Assembly: GCF_000513275.1 (NCBI RefSeq) | Contig: NZ_CBVJ010000044.1 | Location: forward strand, 24,188 to 88,187 | Direction of reading: 5' to 3' | DNA length: 64,000 nucleotides | Origin: Paenibacillus gorillae | GTDB lineage: Bacteria > Bacillota > Bacilli > Paenibacillales > Paenibacillaceae | Shown: one piece after another, positions 1 through 9,555 of the stretch | How positions within the stretch are numbered: position 1 is the stretch's first letter | How the letters are laid out: each line of letters starts with the position of its first letter | The notes under the pieces: model-generated | What the model saw: the letters and a program-made list of their open reading frames with translations, nothing else | Database searches by the model: none | What the model was told of the DNA's origin: nothing | Position numbers and translations under genes: made by a program

Positions 1-1381
1 GCTCACGGGAATAGGTCATCGTATATTCATTGCCGAATACCGCGCCAGTATTAACAAGATCAATCAGCCATTGCGGCTGAGGCTGCCAATCGAACTTTTG
101 TTCAAGCAGCGGCTCCAGCCGTTCAGCAGCAAAACCAATTCCTTCGGCTGCCTTGCGCAAATAGTCCTTCACATGCCAATCGATAGCTGCGTTCACCTGT
201 CCGCTGAAATCGGTGCGGAAAGCTTCCAGCCGCCGCTCCTGCTCTGCAGCGGTTTTCGCGCCTGCAAACAACAGGCCGGCTTTAAAGCCCGGCTTGCGGC
301 TCTCTAGAAACGCATGCGCTTTGTCACGAATCGGCGCTGGTGTAATGATCGCGCTATCGATCAGCGCTTGCAGTTCACGCCGGAACTCTACGCGAACATT
401 GTCCGGTTCGGCTTTAAGCCGCACCATTTCAGCCCGAAGCCCGGCAATTTCCGATTGCACAAGTGCTGCCGCTTCTTCGCCTCCGGCCTCTTCAAGCAGA
501 CGCTCACGCTCCGGCTCCGCTTTCAGCTCCAGCGTCTTGGCATGCTGACCCAGCAGATGCCGCAGCGAGGCATCTACACTATATGCGGCCAGGGGCTCGC
601 GAAGCTCAGCCAAGCGGCTCAGCAGCGTCAAGAGCTCATCCCATTGCTGATGAGGATGATCCGGCTGGCGCAACGACAAATAAACGATCCCTGCCGGCTC
701 AAGATGCCAAGCCTGGAACGCTTCTGCTACGCTGCTTCGATACTGTTCGAAAGAAAGCTCCTGTTCACGATGCTTGTCAATCTGATTCACGATAAAGTAT
801 AAGGGCTTGCCCCAGTCTTTCAACTGTTTGGCAAATGCGAAATTAATCTCTGATTGGACATGGTTATAGTCCATCACATAGAACACAACATCGGCCAAAT
901 GAAGCGCCGATTCCGTAGCCATCCGATGTGCGTCATCCGTCGAGTCGATACCCGGCGTATCAAGCAGCACGGTATGATTGCCTAAGCGTTCCGTCGGATA
1001 GGTTATCGCAACAGAAGCGATGCCTTCCCCGTCCTTGCAGTAAGCGTCAAGCTCATGCAGCGGGACTTCTACCTGCTTGCTGGTTCCATTTTGAATTTGT
1101 ACGATACTGGCCTGCGCCTTTTCCCCTCCACGAATCGAGACGACATTCGCGCTCGTCGGAATCGGGCTTGAAGGCAGCAGCTGCGCACCGCACAGCCTGT
1201 TGATCAGCGTTGACTTGCCGGCGGAGAAATGGCCGCAAAAAGCAACAGTAAGCCGACCCTCGGTCAGCTTACTGTTTAGCTCCAACGCTTGGCTGGCATG
1301 AAGCGCATCTCCAGCTGCAGCCATCTGGTCTGCTGCAAAGTCGATAGCATCTGCCATGCTTTTGAGCGTCGTTTCTACCAT
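1..1381 (-). CDS. Dynamin-like GTPase (partial, C-terminus off the window)
   Basis: The reading frame opens at the ATG at 1381 and runs off the left edge, giving about 460 residues. GTPase motifs are clear: the P-loop GHFSAGKST at residues 50-58, a switch PTSAN near 75-79, DTPG at 141-144, and NQID at 199-202 in place of the usual NKxD. A charged, helix-rich stretch follows, as in bacterial dynamin-family proteins, which use GTP to remodel or repair membranes. The family often carries two GTPase halves and exceeds 1000 residues, so much may be missing. It starts 3 bases after the stop of the small gene at 1385-1663 and so probably shares its transcript with nth. The family call is firm; the cellular role in this organism is inference. 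Confidence 0.85.
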   Translation of the reverse strand, partial: MVETTLKSMADAIDFAADQMAAAGDALHASQALELNSKLTEGRLTVAFCGHFSAGKSTLINRLCGAQLLPSSPIPTSANVVSIRGGEKAQASIVQIQNGTSKQVEVPLHELDAYCKDGEGIASVAITYPTERLGNHTVLLDTPGIDSTDDAHRMATESALHLADVVFYVMDYNHVQSEINFAFAKQLKDWGKPLYFIVNQIDKHREQELSFEQYRSSVAEAFQAWHLEPAGIVYLSLRQPDHPHQQWDELLTLLSRLAELREPLAAYSVDASLRHLLGQHAKTLELKAEPERERLLEEAGGEEAAALVQSEIAGLRAEMVRLKAEPDNVRVEFRRELQALIDSAIITPAPIRDKAHAFLESRKPGFKAGLLFAGAKTAAEQERRLEAFRTDFSGQVNAAIDWHVKDYLRKAAEGIGFAAERLEPLLEQKFDWQPQPQWLIDLVNTGAVFGNEYTMTYSRE

Positions 1382-1384
1382 GGC

Positions 1385-1663
1385 TTATACAGCTTCCTCT
1401 TCGGCAGGCAGGCAAATTTCGAAGACATTGCCATGCTGCAAAATCATAATGTTACGTTCTTTCTCCTTCATTACAACTACTTCAGGTTTTTGGCGCATGC
1501 GCTCAATATATTGGTCTGGCACGTCGCCGGAGCCGCTAACCGTAATTCCTTCTACAAGAATATCTTCGTTCTCTTGAGGCGGGGATTCCAGTACCTGCTC
1601 GTAAATATCGGAGAACAGCTCAAAATTGTTCGTGTAAACGGAAATGCATTTCATCGTCATCAT
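1385..1663 (-). CDS. Small conserved-looking protein of unknown function
   Basis: This is a 92-residue acidic protein without signal peptide or membrane segment. I do not recognise a family. Its start overlaps the last 4 bases of nth and its stop lies 3 bases before the dynamin-like gene, so it sits inside a tightly packed operon, which supports it being real. The start could be either of two nearby ATGs (Met1 or Met2). The sequence alternates short hydrophobic and charged segments typical of a small folded cytoplasmic domain. No function is proposed. Confidence 0.7.
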   Translation of the reverse strand: MMTMKCISVYTNNFELFSDIYEQVLESPPQENEDILVEGITVSGSGDVPDQYIERMRQKPEVVVMKEKERNIMILQHGNVFEICLPAEEEAV

Positions 1664-2361
1664 CCTTCATTGGCTATTTTCGGTTTCATTGCCTTATTTT
1701 TAGTTTTCTTCACGATGCCCGGCTTCATACGTTTCTGGCCTTCCTTGCATAAATCCAGCAGCGGGCAAATCGGGCATTGCGGATTTTGCGCTTTGCAGTG
1801 GTATCGGCCGAAGAAGATCAACCGATGATGCGTTAGCGTCCATTCGTCCATCGGCACCAGCTTCATCAGCTTCTTTTCCACTTCCAGCACTGTATCATCC
1901 GGTTTAGCCAAAGCAAGCCGTTTTGATACCCGTTCCACATGGGTGTCGACTGCAATAGCCGGTACGCCGAATGCATTGGAGACGACCACATTGGCTGTCT
2001 TCCGGCCTACGCCCGGAAGCTCGGTCAGTTGTTCGTGCTTGGATGGCACGTCGCCGTCATACTTGTCAATTACAATGCGGCATAGCTTCTGTATGTTGGA
2101 GGCCTTGCTGCGGAATAGGCCAATTCTCCTAATATCCTGCTCTAGCTCCTCCAACGGTACAGCCAAATAATCTTCCGGTTTTTTATACTTTTCGAACAGA
2201 GATACAGTCACCTTATTAACGGTTTCATCCGTACACTGCGCGGAGAGCAATACCGCAATCGTAAGCTCGAATGGATTGCTATGACGCAATTCGCAATGCG
2301 CATCGGGGAACATCTCTGCCAATGTATCCAGTATATGGCGCATCTTCTGCTTCGCATTCAT
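1660..2361 (-). CDS. nth: Endonuclease III (DNA glycosylase/AP lyase)
   Basis: This is a base-excision-repair enzyme that removes oxidised pyrimidines and nicks the abasic site. From the ATG at 2361 it is 233 residues, close to the usual 210-230. The helix-hairpin-helix LPGVGRKTANVV holds the catalytic Lys at 121, and the catalytic Asp is at 139 in AVDTHVERV. The 4Fe-4S loop is intact, with Cys 189, 196, 199 and 205 spaced C-x6-C-x2-C-x5-C. The frame extends upstream to 2535, but 2361 is preferred because a GGGGGAG ribosome site lies 9 bases before it and family members begin there. The Lys/Arg-rich tail after residue 205 is a little longer than usual. Its neighbours downstream are the small unknown gene and the dynamin-like gene. 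Confidence 0.97.
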   Translation of the reverse strand: MNAKQKMRHILDTLAEMFPDAHCELRHSNPFELTIAVLLSAQCTDETVNKVTVSLFEKYKKPEDYLAVPLEELEQDIRRIGLFRSKASNIQKLCRIVIDKYDGDVPSKHEQLTELPGVGRKTANVVVSNAFGVPAIAVDTHVERVSKRLALAKPDDTVLEVEKKLMKLVPMDEWTLTHHRLIFFGRYHCKAQNPQCPICPLLDLCKEGQKRMKPGIVKKTKNKAMKPKIANEG

Positions 2362-2448
2362 CGTCCTTCGCTCCCCCATCCAAACACTATCGTTCAAAGT
2401 GTAGCGAAATTTGTCACGGTGCGCAACCATTATAAGCGTTAAATAAAG

Positions 2449-2477
2449 AAAAAAACTGCCCAAATGGGCAGTTTTTT
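2449..2477 (-). terminator. Intrinsic terminator after the SLH gene
   Basis: A perfect stem CTGCCC/GGGCAG with a 4-base loop is flanked by A and T runs on both sides. On the minus strand it lies 18 bases past the SLH stop codon and ends in a T run. The symmetric flanks mean it could work in either direction. It lies upstream of nth, separating the two transcripts. Confidence 0.85.
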
Positions 2478-2494
2478 CACATAACCTTACGATT

Positions 2495-4990
2495 TTACAC
2501 TTTTTTAATTTCATAGGCCTTATTGCGGAACCCATAAACGACGATGGTATCCCCGCTTTTCAGCGTACTGATTGCGATGTTATCGCCTTTATAGGTCACC
2601 TTTGTTTCCTCTGTTACCCGGAAGAAGTTGGCATTGTCAGCCGAGGATGTCATTAGAGTCCACAGCGTGCTGTCTGCAGCACTATACGAAGTGAATGTAC
2701 GCTGCTCGCCTACCGCAACGTTCACAATAACAGTGTCGCCTGCATCCAAGTACACTTCAACGATGTCTCCCGCTTGCAACAGCGACAGATTCGCAGCCGA
2801 GCTTGTTCCCTTGTTTACTTTGAAGCTGGCGCCTACCGAAACAGACTTCGTCGTACCGTTCTTAAAGCCAACAACGAAGCCTGTTGTGTTGACGGATTGA
2901 ATCGTTCCATACGTATATTCAATTGCTTTCACGTATTGAATCGCTTTTCCGATATACGCAACGTTAATATTCGTGCCAAGCGAAAGCTTGTCCACAGTCA
3001 GCTTCGTGCCCTTTTCATCGGTAATATCAATACCGGACAGGTCGAGATCGCGAGTTGCAGAACCAACACCCGTCGATACAGTTACTCTCTTATTTTGGCT
3101 GTTAATCGAAGTAACTGTATATTGGTACGTTTTATGCAATTGAATCGTCGACGCCCTCGTTTGGTTAGAATCCAGAAGCGCTGTTACCGTGTCTCCAACT
3201 TTTAGATCAGTCAGTGTACCGTAGGACTGGCCGCCAAGTTCAACTGTAGGACCACTAACGTAAGGTACGCTTACAATTGACTTGCCGTCATTCAAACTGA
3301 GCGTGCTGCTGGACGTATTAATGGAAGTAATAACGCCAGTCTGCTTATAAATAAATTGAACAGAAATTGCAGCTTGTCCCGATGCGTTAATGTTGAGCTT
3401 CCGCCCTTTAGTCAAATATTCAGCTGCATCGGCTACCGAGATCGCTTTGCCGTTATAATCGATTTTCGTTTTGTCATTCAAGTAAATAATAGAAGCATTT
3501 TTGCCGGTAGCATCAATGATAACCATCATCTTCTTGTCCGGCGAATAGCTTTCTACCGTTGCGCCGTTCAACGTTTCTACATTCCGGTTCACGACCTTCA
3601 CAGCTGTAACGCGGTCATTGTCATTGATCGTTAGCTCGATTTCATCGGCTTCCTTCACCAGATCATCGAGCGTCGCTGAGCTAATGCCAGGGATCGTCAC
3701 ATCGACCTTGCTGGCCAAAAACTTAGTGACGGGCTGTTTGTTGGCGTCCACATACGTAATAATCGTATTGTCCGCGATGAAAAACTGGCCCTTTACCGTT
3801 CCAGCTCCAGTCTGCTGATCGGCAACCAGCTTCACGGCCAGACGTTGATCACGGAATTTATCGAGCGTAATCGTCAGGCTGCTGTCGCGTTTCAGATCAG
3901 CAAGCTTAATCGTATTGCCTGATACGTCGAGAATCGTCAGATCGTCGCCAAAATTGATTTTAACCGGCTCGTCATTGATCCATACGTAAATATATTTGCC
4001 CGCCGCGTTCACGCGATCCAGCTTGGCTGTAATCGTCTCGATTTGCTGCTCATCGCTGAGAGACTCCAAATAAAGTGCTTTGCCAGATTTCGCAATCACA
4101 GACACTTTCGTATAAAGCTTAACTGCGGAAGCAGCTATCGCTGTATCACTATCTGCACGGTAGAACAACGTATCCGAACCAACCGTATAGGTCTGCTCAG
4201 TTCCTCCGTTATATACGGTAACAGAGCTGCTGCTCAGCTTCGTCACGATACCGCTGATTTGTCCTTCGTATTGTACAGGGAATAGAGCTTCAGCGCGGCT
4301 GAACAATGCTGCCAGACTCATCCGGTTGACAGGTGCCTTCGGATCAAATTTATCGGCAGTTACACCCTTTACCAGCCCTAAAGATACGCTTGCATTCACA
4401 TAACCGCGATAGTTCGAAGCGATTTGACCATCATCATTGAACGAGGATTTCGTATTGGCCAGTTGAAGCGCTTTGTTGTTCTCTCCGATAGCGCGGACAA
4501 GCAGCTTCGTTATCCATTCTCTGGAAGCAGCAATGTCGCCCCAGCCTTTGCCACCGTTGCCAGCAGCGATAGCAAACTCTTCTTTCTCGTCCAAAATGCC
4601 TTTATCCAATGCTAGCTTTACATACGGCTTGAAATAAGCGCCGACTTTAAAAGTATCGGGGAACGTCACCGTGCCTCCGACCTGCACTTCGTTCTGAAGT
4701 CCGGCAAACCGCAGTGCCATTACAATGGCTTCCTCTTGCGTCACGCTTTTGGCCGGACGGAACTCCGAAGTACCATTTACCGTCACATAACCGTTAACGA
4801 TGCCTTGCAGCGCAAGCTTGGCAATATGCTTCTCTGCCCAGTGACCGGCACTTACGTCTGTGAAAGGAGTATTCCCGACCGCTGCGGCATACGCCGATTG
4901 AGCGGGAAGAATGGCCGGTACACCGCCGGCAAGCAATGTGAAGGCTAACGCGCTAGCTACTAATTTTGTACGGGAAGATTGCGATGGCAT
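2495..4990 (-). CDS. S-layer-homology (SLH) domain cell-surface protein
   Basis: This is an 831-residue secreted protein. The N-terminus has a basic stretch, a hydrophobic core and an alanine-rich cleavage region near residue 36. SLH motifs follow, for example FTDVSAGHWAEKHIAKLAL at about 42 and a second repeat FPDTF..YFKPYVKLALDKGI near 108. A third, ending VNRMSLAALFSRAEALF, ends near 240. SLH modules bind secondary cell-wall polymer and hold proteins on the wall. The remaining 590 residues are rich in Val, Thr, Ser and Asp, with recurring short beta-like units (GTITSI, SVNTTG, KVGD), and have no catalytic motif I recognise. The ATG has a GGAGG site. It is followed by its own terminator, so it is probably monocistronic. 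Confidence 0.92.
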   Translation of the reverse strand: MPSQSSRTKLVASALAFTLLAGGVPAILPAQSAYAAAVGNTPFTDVSAGHWAEKHIAKLALQGIVNGYVTVNGTSEFRPAKSVTQEEAIVMALRFAGLQNEVQVGGTVTFPDTFKVGAYFKPYVKLALDKGILDEKEEFAIAAGNGGKGWGDIAASREWITKLLVRAIGENNKALQLANTKSSFNDDGQIASNYRGYVNASVSLGLVKGVTADKFDPKAPVNRMSLAALFSRAEALFPVQYEGQISGIVTKLSSSSVTVYNGGTEQTYTVGSDTLFYRADSDTAIAASAVKLYTKVSVIAKSGKALYLESLSDEQQIETITAKLDRVNAAGKYIYVWINDEPVKINFGDDLTILDVSGNTIKLADLKRDSSLTITLDKFRDQRLAVKLVADQQTGAGTVKGQFFIADNTIITYVDANKQPVTKFLASKVDVTIPGISSATLDDLVKEADEIELTINDNDRVTAVKVVNRNVETLNGATVESYSPDKKMMVIIDATGKNASIIYLNDKTKIDYNGKAISVADAAEYLTKGRKLNINASGQAAISVQFIYKQTGVITSINTSSSTLSLNDGKSIVSVPYVSGPTVELGGQSYGTLTDLKVGDTVTALLDSNQTRASTIQLHKTYQYTVTSINSQNKRVTVSTGVGSATRDLDLSGIDITDEKGTKLTVDKLSLGTNINVAYIGKAIQYVKAIEYTYGTIQSVNTTGFVVGFKNGTTKSVSVGASFKVNKGTSSAANLSLLQAGDIVEVYLDAGDTVIVNVAVGEQRTFTSYSAADSTLWTLMTSSADNANFFRVTEETKVTYKGDNIAISTLKSGDTIVVYGFRNKAYEIKKV

Positions 4991-5046
4991 GAATAAATTT
5001 CCTCCTTATAATATTCCTGTTTCTATAAACGATTGCTCTATTTTAT

Positions 5047-5601
5047 CTACTCTTGTGCAGAACGAACAGTTGGATGCTCCAGCTCGATATGCCCCATAAG
5101 ACTCTCGGCAGGCTGGCCGTCTACCAGCAAATCATAGGATTGGACAAAATCAAACTGGAACAGCGTTTGCTCCAAGTTGTCGAGCACCATAGCTTCGCCT
5201 GGCGCTCCTAGTCTTGCCTCATCCGGTAAGTGGATGTCGACGGTTACCAAGCCGTTCTCCAGCTTAACCGACAATAACTCGATCGGCTTCCATAACGATT
5301 GGGCTTCGCCTTCACCTTCCGCTTGCAAGGCTTTAACGGCTTGTTCCACTAAGTCGGCATCATCGCTATAAGCAATATCCGCTTGCTGCTTAATCGCAGC
5401 GTTAAATTCTTTATCGGCAAAATAGACATCAATCTTTGCCTCTTTTTTAGCCGGTTCCGTAGGCTCAGGCGTTACGGTTGGTGTTGCCGTCGGCGCTTCT
5501 GTCGCAGCCGAACCGCCTTTTGTAGCGGAATTGCCGCCGCATGCCGTTGTAATAGCTGCCAGCAGCAGCAGTGGCAGTACCCATTTGATCGGTTTACGCA
5601 T
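5047..5601 (-). CDS. GerMN-domain lipoprotein
   Basis: This is a roughly 184-residue exported protein. After a hydrophobic signal segment comes a Cys in the context ITTAC-GG, a passable lipobox. A Thr/Pro/Glu linker follows, and then a GerMN (sporulation/germination) domain from about residue 55, recognisable by VDVYFAD, by the region from EQAVKAL to VKLENGLVTVDI, and by the ending SYDLLVDGQPAESLMGH. GerMN domains occur in the germination protein GerM and in cell-wall lipoproteins. I use the ATG at 5601, behind GAGTGAG; a GTG at 5613 would add four residues. It follows the amidase at 5622-7070 on the same strand by about 20 bases, so the two are probably co-transcribed cell-wall genes. Confidence 0.85.
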   Translation of the reverse strand: MRKPIKWVLPLLLLAAITTACGGNSATKGGSAATEAPTATPTVTPEPTEPAKKEAKIDVYFADKEFNAAIKQQADIAYSDDADLVEQAVKALQAEGEGEAQSLWKPIELLSVKLENGLVTVDIHLPDEARLGAPGEAMVLDNLEQTLFQFDFVQSYDLLVDGQPAESLMGHIELEHPTVRSAQE

Positions 5602-5621
5602 GATGTTGCTCACTCGCTTTC

Positions 5622-7070
5622 TTATGAAAGTTTCAAGTACTCTTTAATGCCCGCTACGATCGCCTGCGCCATTTTAGTCTGGGCAGCATCGCTGAACAAT
5701 GTGTTAGAGTCCGACAGATTGGAGAGGAAGCCTGCTTCCAGCAGCACGGCCGGCATTGTGGTCTCCCGGATTACATGGAAACTTTCCTTCTTCACACCTC
5801 TGTCCTTGAGGCCTGTCCCTTTCGCGAAATGCTTGTGAATAACGTTTGCGAATGCTTTGCTGTCTTCGCGATAATAATAGGTTTCCGAGCCTGTAACATC
5901 CGATTTCGGATTGCTGTTCGCATGAATGGATAAGAATAAGTCCGCTTTATTGGTTTTTGCAAACGTTACTCGATTCGCAAGGGTAACAAAATTGTCATCC
6001 GGGCGGCTGAGCAGCGGCTTAATATTTTTCTCTTTATCGAGCAGCGCTTTCACCTTCAACGATAAAGCCAAATTGAATTCTTTCTCCCATTTGCCGGTCA
6101 AAATACTTTTCGCACCTGGATCGGTACCGCCATGGCCAGCGTCTATAACGACGTTGTATACCTTGTTCGTTGGAGGATTCGGGTCCACTGGCGTTGTTGG
6201 ATCGGTAGGTGTTGTCGGATCAGTAGGCGTTGTTGTCGTACCATCCGTCATGCTAATGCGCAGTTCATTGGTACCCGGCGTCAGCTCAACACCTGCATCG
6301 GCTGACAAATCGAGCACAATACGCGCTGTTGTAGGACTGTTGGAGAATACAGAATATCTGATTTGCGTCAGTGTGGCATGTCCCGTTACCGGAATTTTAC
6401 CTTCAGCACCGCTAAATTGTGCGGCTAGCTCATCTGAATACCCTACATTAGGAAAATCAATAACGATCCGCTTAGGATTGTCCAGCTTGAACGGCGTCTT
6501 TGCCGTTGCCGTTCCTTCATAGTTCACTACGATACCGTTCATTCCATCATACAAGACGGAAGTCAGCTTGCCTGTAGTGCCAGGCGGCGGATCTGTTGGC
6601 GGCGTAGAAGGATCCGTAGGATCAACCGGCTTATCGTCCTTGTACAAGTACACGGACTTCGAGTCGTTGTTCCATACGACCTTAATGCCAAGATTATCCC
6701 CGATGAAGCGGAGAGGGATAAGGGTATTCCCTTTCAGCACGACTGCAGGCGTATCCATTTGCACTTTTTCGTTGTTTACCAATGCGATGCTGTCGTTGAT
6801 CTTCAAGATGATTTCGTCAGTTTCACTATGTATGATGACTGTCTGCGACTCTTCCATCCAGGTTACCTTGTAACCAATGCTTTCGGATACAAGTCTGATC
6901 GGAACAATCGTATACCCTTTTTGAACGATCTGTGGATCTACTGTAGGCTTCAACAGCTGATCATTCAAATACAGCTTCGGTACTACAGCCGCGCTAGCGG
7001 CTTGTCCGACGCCGGCAAATAAAGTGAACAATACCGACATAAACAACAAAACGGGTACAAACTTCTTCAT
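5622..7070 (-). CDS. N-acetylmuramoyl-L-alanine amidase with CuAO-like and AMIN domains
   Basis: This is a 482-residue secreted peptidoglycan hydrolase that cuts the bond between muramic acid and the stem peptide. In order: a signal peptide (cleavage near 27); two copper-amine-oxidase N-terminal-like stalk repeats (about 30-145, seen as VPIRLVSE and IPLRFIGDN); a Pro/Thr/Asp linker; an AMIN domain (about 170-275); a second TDPTTP-type linker; and a zinc Amidase_3 domain (about 300-482). Catalytic motifs are VVIDAGHGGTDPGA with the first His, the Glu in KWEKEFN, LFLSIHAN with the second His, and VLLEAGFLSN with the catalytic Glu. The AMIN domain normally targets such enzymes to septa. The linker region carries short direct DNA repeats. 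It is followed by the GerMN lipoprotein gene. Confidence 0.95.
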   Translation of the reverse strand: MKKFVPVLLFMSVLFTLFAGVGQAASAAVVPKLYLNDQLLKPTVDPQIVQKGYTIVPIRLVSESIGYKVTWMEESQTVIIHSETDEIILKINDSIALVNNEKVQMDTPAVVLKGNTLIPLRFIGDNLGIKVVWNNDSKSVYLYKDDKPVDPTDPSTPPTDPPPGTTGKLTSVLYDGMNGIVVNYEGTATAKTPFKLDNPKRIVIDFPNVGYSDELAAQFSGAEGKIPVTGHATLTQIRYSVFSNSPTTARIVLDLSADAGVELTPGTNELRISMTDGTTTTPTDPTTPTDPTTPVDPNPPTNKVYNVVIDAGHGGTDPGAKSILTGKWEKEFNLALSLKVKALLDKEKNIKPLLSRPDDNFVTLANRVTFAKTNKADLFLSIHANSNPKSDVTGSETYYYREDSKAFANVIHKHFAKGTGLKDRGVKKESFHVIRETTMPAVLLEAGFLSNLSDSNTLFSDAAQTKMAQAIVAGIKEYLKLS

Positions 7071-7250
7071 TTTCCACCTCGATGACTGAAATTGCCCGCA
7101 TCGAATGTGATCATTCGACTTAACCAGACAATTTTTAGACGCATGGCGACAGAAAAAGTTGCGTACTTGGCCAATGTTTTAGGTTTTTCTTTCCTGTATC
7201 GGAAATCGCTGCGCACACTGGTTCCTTACCCAGTATTTAACGATTATAAA

Positions 7251-7279
7251 CAAAAACGGCCCCCTAATTGGGGGGACCG
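7251..7279 (-). terminator. Intrinsic terminator of leuCD
   Basis: On the minus strand a CGGTCCCCCC...GGGGGCCG stem with a short AT loop is followed by TTTTTG. It begins about 19 bases after the leuD stop codon, the expected place for the end of the leuCD transcript. Confidence 0.88.
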
Positions 7280-7297
7280 TCTTCTCATAGCTGCGTA

Positions 7298-7897
7298 TTA
7301 ACCAAGCTTAGCGGCACGTTTTTGCTCATAGGCCGTAATTTTATCTTCATGCTTCAGCGTCAGGCCGATGTCGTCCAAGCCTTGCAGCAGAAACTGGCGG
7401 CGATGCTCATCAAGCTCAAACGGAAGCTCCAGACCGTAGTCGTCAGTCAGACGTTTGTTTTCCAGATCGACAGTCAGCTTGTAGCCGTCGTTTTTCGCTG
7501 TGCGCTGGAACAGGTCTTCGACTTGCTCTTCGCTCAGCTTGATTGGCAGAATGCCGTTTTTAAAGCAGTTGTTGTAGAAAATATCCGCGTACGAAGGCGC
7601 GATTACAACTTGATAGCCGTAGTCCAAAATCGCCCAAGGCGCATGCTCACGGGAAGATCCGCAACCGAAGTTAGCGCGGGAAATCAAGACGGAAGCGCCT
7701 TGATAGCGCGGTTTGTTCGGTTCGAAGTCAGCGTTTACTTCACCGTTTTCGTGAAAGCGCCACTCGAAGAACAGATATTGGCCGAAGCCGCTGCGCTCGA
7801 TGCGTTTCAGAAATTGTTTAGGAATGATAGCGTCCGTGTCGACATTCACGCGGTCGACCGGGGCAACGATGCCCGTTAGTTGTTTGAATGGTTCCAT
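7298..7897 (-). CDS. leuD: 3-isopropylmalate dehydratase small subunit
   Basis: This is a 199-residue small (swivel-domain) subunit of isopropylmalate isomerase, which interconverts 2- and 3-isopropylmalate in leucine synthesis with LeuC. The family motifs are [13 protein letters not shown] near residue 20 and [19 protein letters not shown] near 75, here [15 protein letters not shown]. The length is normal. A GAGAGGGG ribosome site lies 10 bases before the ATG. It follows leuC by 30 bases and is closed by a terminator. leuA and leuB are not in the window. Confidence 0.97.
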   Translation of the reverse strand: MEPFKQLTGIVAPVDRVNVDTDAIIPKQFLKRIERSGFGQYLFFEWRFHENGEVNADFEPNKPRYQGASVLISRANFGCGSSREHAPWAILDYGYQVVIAPSYADIFYNNCFKNGILPIKLSEEQVEDLFQRTAKNDGYKLTVDLENKRLTDDYGLELPFELDEHRRQFLLQGLDDIGLTLKHEDKITAYEQKRAAKLG

Positions 7898-7927
7898 ATC
7901 GGTAATACCCCTCTCTCACACGTTCAA

Positions 7928-9343
7928 TTAGTTCAACACTTCGGATTTAACGTTCCAATCGCGCACATCAGTAAAGCGTCCGTTAACCGCTGCAGCTACT
8001 GCCATTGCCGGCGATACAAGGTGCGTACGTCCGCCGCGGCCTTGACGGCCTTCAAAGTTACGGTTGGATGTCGATGCACAGCGTTGGCCCGGTTGAAGCA
8101 CGTCCGGGTTCATCGCAAGGCACATGGAGCAGCCCGCTTCACGCCATTCAAATCCAGCTTCGACAAATACTTTGTCGAGGCCTTCTTTTTCCGCTTGGAT
8201 CTTAACGCGGCCAGAACCTGGAACGACGATAGCCGTTACACGGTCGCTGACTTTGTAGCCTCTAGCGATTTCGGCTGCAGCGCGAAGGTCTTCGATCCGG
8301 CCATTCGTACAAGAACCAATAAAGACATAATCGATTTCGATTTCAGTCATTGGCGTGCCTGGTTTCAGATCCATATATTCAAGCGCTTTTTCTGCAGCTT
8401 TGCGCTCGTTTTCCGTAGGCAGATCTTGAGGGAATGGAACTTTGGACGTGATGTCCGTACCCATGCCCGGGCTTGTGCCCCAAGTTACTTGCGGGATCAG
8501 TGAGTCAACGTCGAAGTCTACGATTGTATCGTAGGATGCGCCCTCGTCAGTCGTCAGCTGCTTCCACTCTGCAACTGCCTCATCATAGTTAGCCGGCGAG
8601 TACTCGCGGCCTTTCAGATAATTGAAAGTCGTCTCGTCCGGTGCGATCAGACCAGCGCGCGCGCCGCCTTCGATCGACATGTTGCAGACTGTCATACGCT
8701 CTTCCATTGTCAAAGTGCGGATTGCTTCGCCTGTATACTCGATTACGTAGCCAGTAGCAAAGTCAGTACCGTATTGTGCGATAACGCCCAAGATCAAGTC
8801 TTTTGCCGTTACGCCTGGTTTCCGGCTGCCTTTGAAGCGGACTTCCATCGTTTTTGGCTTCGATTGCTGCAAGCATTGCGTAGCCATAACATGTTCAACT
8901 TCGGAAGTGCCGATACCGAAAGCAAGAGCGCCAAATGCGCCGTGTGTCGAAGTGTGGCTGTCGCCGCAAACGATCGTTTTGCCCGGGTGTGTCAGGCCGA
9001 TTTCTGGGCCCATAACGTGAACGACACCTTGGTCGATGTTGTCAAGGTCAAACAGCTTTACGCCAAAATCTTTACAGTTTTGCGTAAGCGTGTCGATTTG
9101 TTGCTTGGAGATCGGATCTGTAATATTGTAACGATCTTTCGTCGGTACATTGTGATCCATCGTTGCGAAAGTCAGGTCCGGGCGGCGCACTTTGCGGCCC
9201 GACATCCGAAGTCCTTCGAAAGCTTGCGGCGAAGTTACTTCGTGCACCAGCTGCAAGTCGATATAAATGATGCTTGGCTGGCCTTCCTCTTGATGAATGA
9301 CGTGATTGTCCCAAATTTTCTCAAACAGTGTTCTTTTCGTCAT
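7928..9343 (-). CDS. leuC: 3-isopropylmalate dehydratase large subunit
   Basis: This is a 471-residue aconitase-family subunit that carries the 4Fe-4S cluster of isopropylmalate isomerase. Visible motifs include [27 protein letters not shown], the Cys of FIGSCTNGR, and the paired Cys of [13 protein letters not shown] that complete the three cluster ligands. I use the ATG at 9343, which has GGGGTG 7 bases upstream; a GTG at 9352 is possible but lacks a spaced ribosome site. It is the first gene of leuCD, divergent from a LysR-type regulator. The intergenic dyads at 9427-9452 lie just upstream of a candidate minus-strand promoter. Confidence 0.97.
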   Translation of the reverse strand: MTKRTLFEKIWDNHVIHQEEGQPSIIYIDLQLVHEVTSPQAFEGLRMSGRKVRRPDLTFATMDHNVPTKDRYNITDPISKQQIDTLTQNCKDFGVKLFDLDNIDQGVVHVMGPEIGLTHPGKTIVCGDSHTSTHGAFGALAFGIGTSEVEHVMATQCLQQSKPKTMEVRFKGSRKPGVTAKDLILGVIAQYGTDFATGYVIEYTGEAIRTLTMEERMTVCNMSIEGGARAGLIAPDETTFNYLKGREYSPANYDEAVAEWKQLTTDEGASYDTIVDFDVDSLIPQVTWGTSPGMGTDITSKVPFPQDLPTENERKAAEKALEYMDLKPGTPMTEIEIDYVFIGSCTNGRIEDLRAAAEIARGYKVSDRVTAIVVPGSGRVKIQAEKEGLDKVFVEAGFEWREAGCSMCLAMNPDVLQPGQRCASTSNRNFEGRQGRGGRTHLVSPAMAVAAAVNGRFTDVRDWNVKSEVLN

Positions 9344-9397
9344 TATGTTCACCCCGTCTTATCAATGTTTCTCTTTAGCTTTTATTAAGATGGAACT

Positions 9398-9427
9398 AGC
9401 ATAGCATTTCTTTCTTGATTGATCTAA
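9398..9427 (-). promoter_or_regulatory. Candidate leuCD promoter
   Basis: On the minus strand a -35-like TTAGAT (9422-9427) and a -10-like TATGCT (9398-9403) are separated by 18 bases, about 55 bases before the leuC start. The -35 directly abuts the dyad at 9427-9439. The assignment is by eye only. Confidence 0.45.
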
Positions 9428-9452
9428 GATATAATATCTATAACGTTTATAG
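9427..9452. promoter_or_regulatory. Two overlapping dyads, probable LysR-type operator
   Basis: AGATAT-A-ATATCT (9427-9439) overlaps CTATAA-CGT-TTATAG (9438-9452). The second contains the T-N11-A spacing typical of LysR-family recognition boxes. Both sit between leuC and the divergent LysR gene, next to the candidate leuC promoter, so control of leuCD and autoregulation are plausible. Confidence 0.6.
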
Positions 9453-9555
9453 GTATCAACTATAGCAGTTGTGTAAGCACGTATGGATGAGAATACCCCA
9501 TCTATCAGTGAGAATAGAGAGAAAACTTATTTTTGAAAGGGAGAATATTTCCACC

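Noticed and set aside
1053..1238. Short ORFs opposite the dynamin-like gene
   Set aside because: They are shadows of a strongly coding frame on the other strand.
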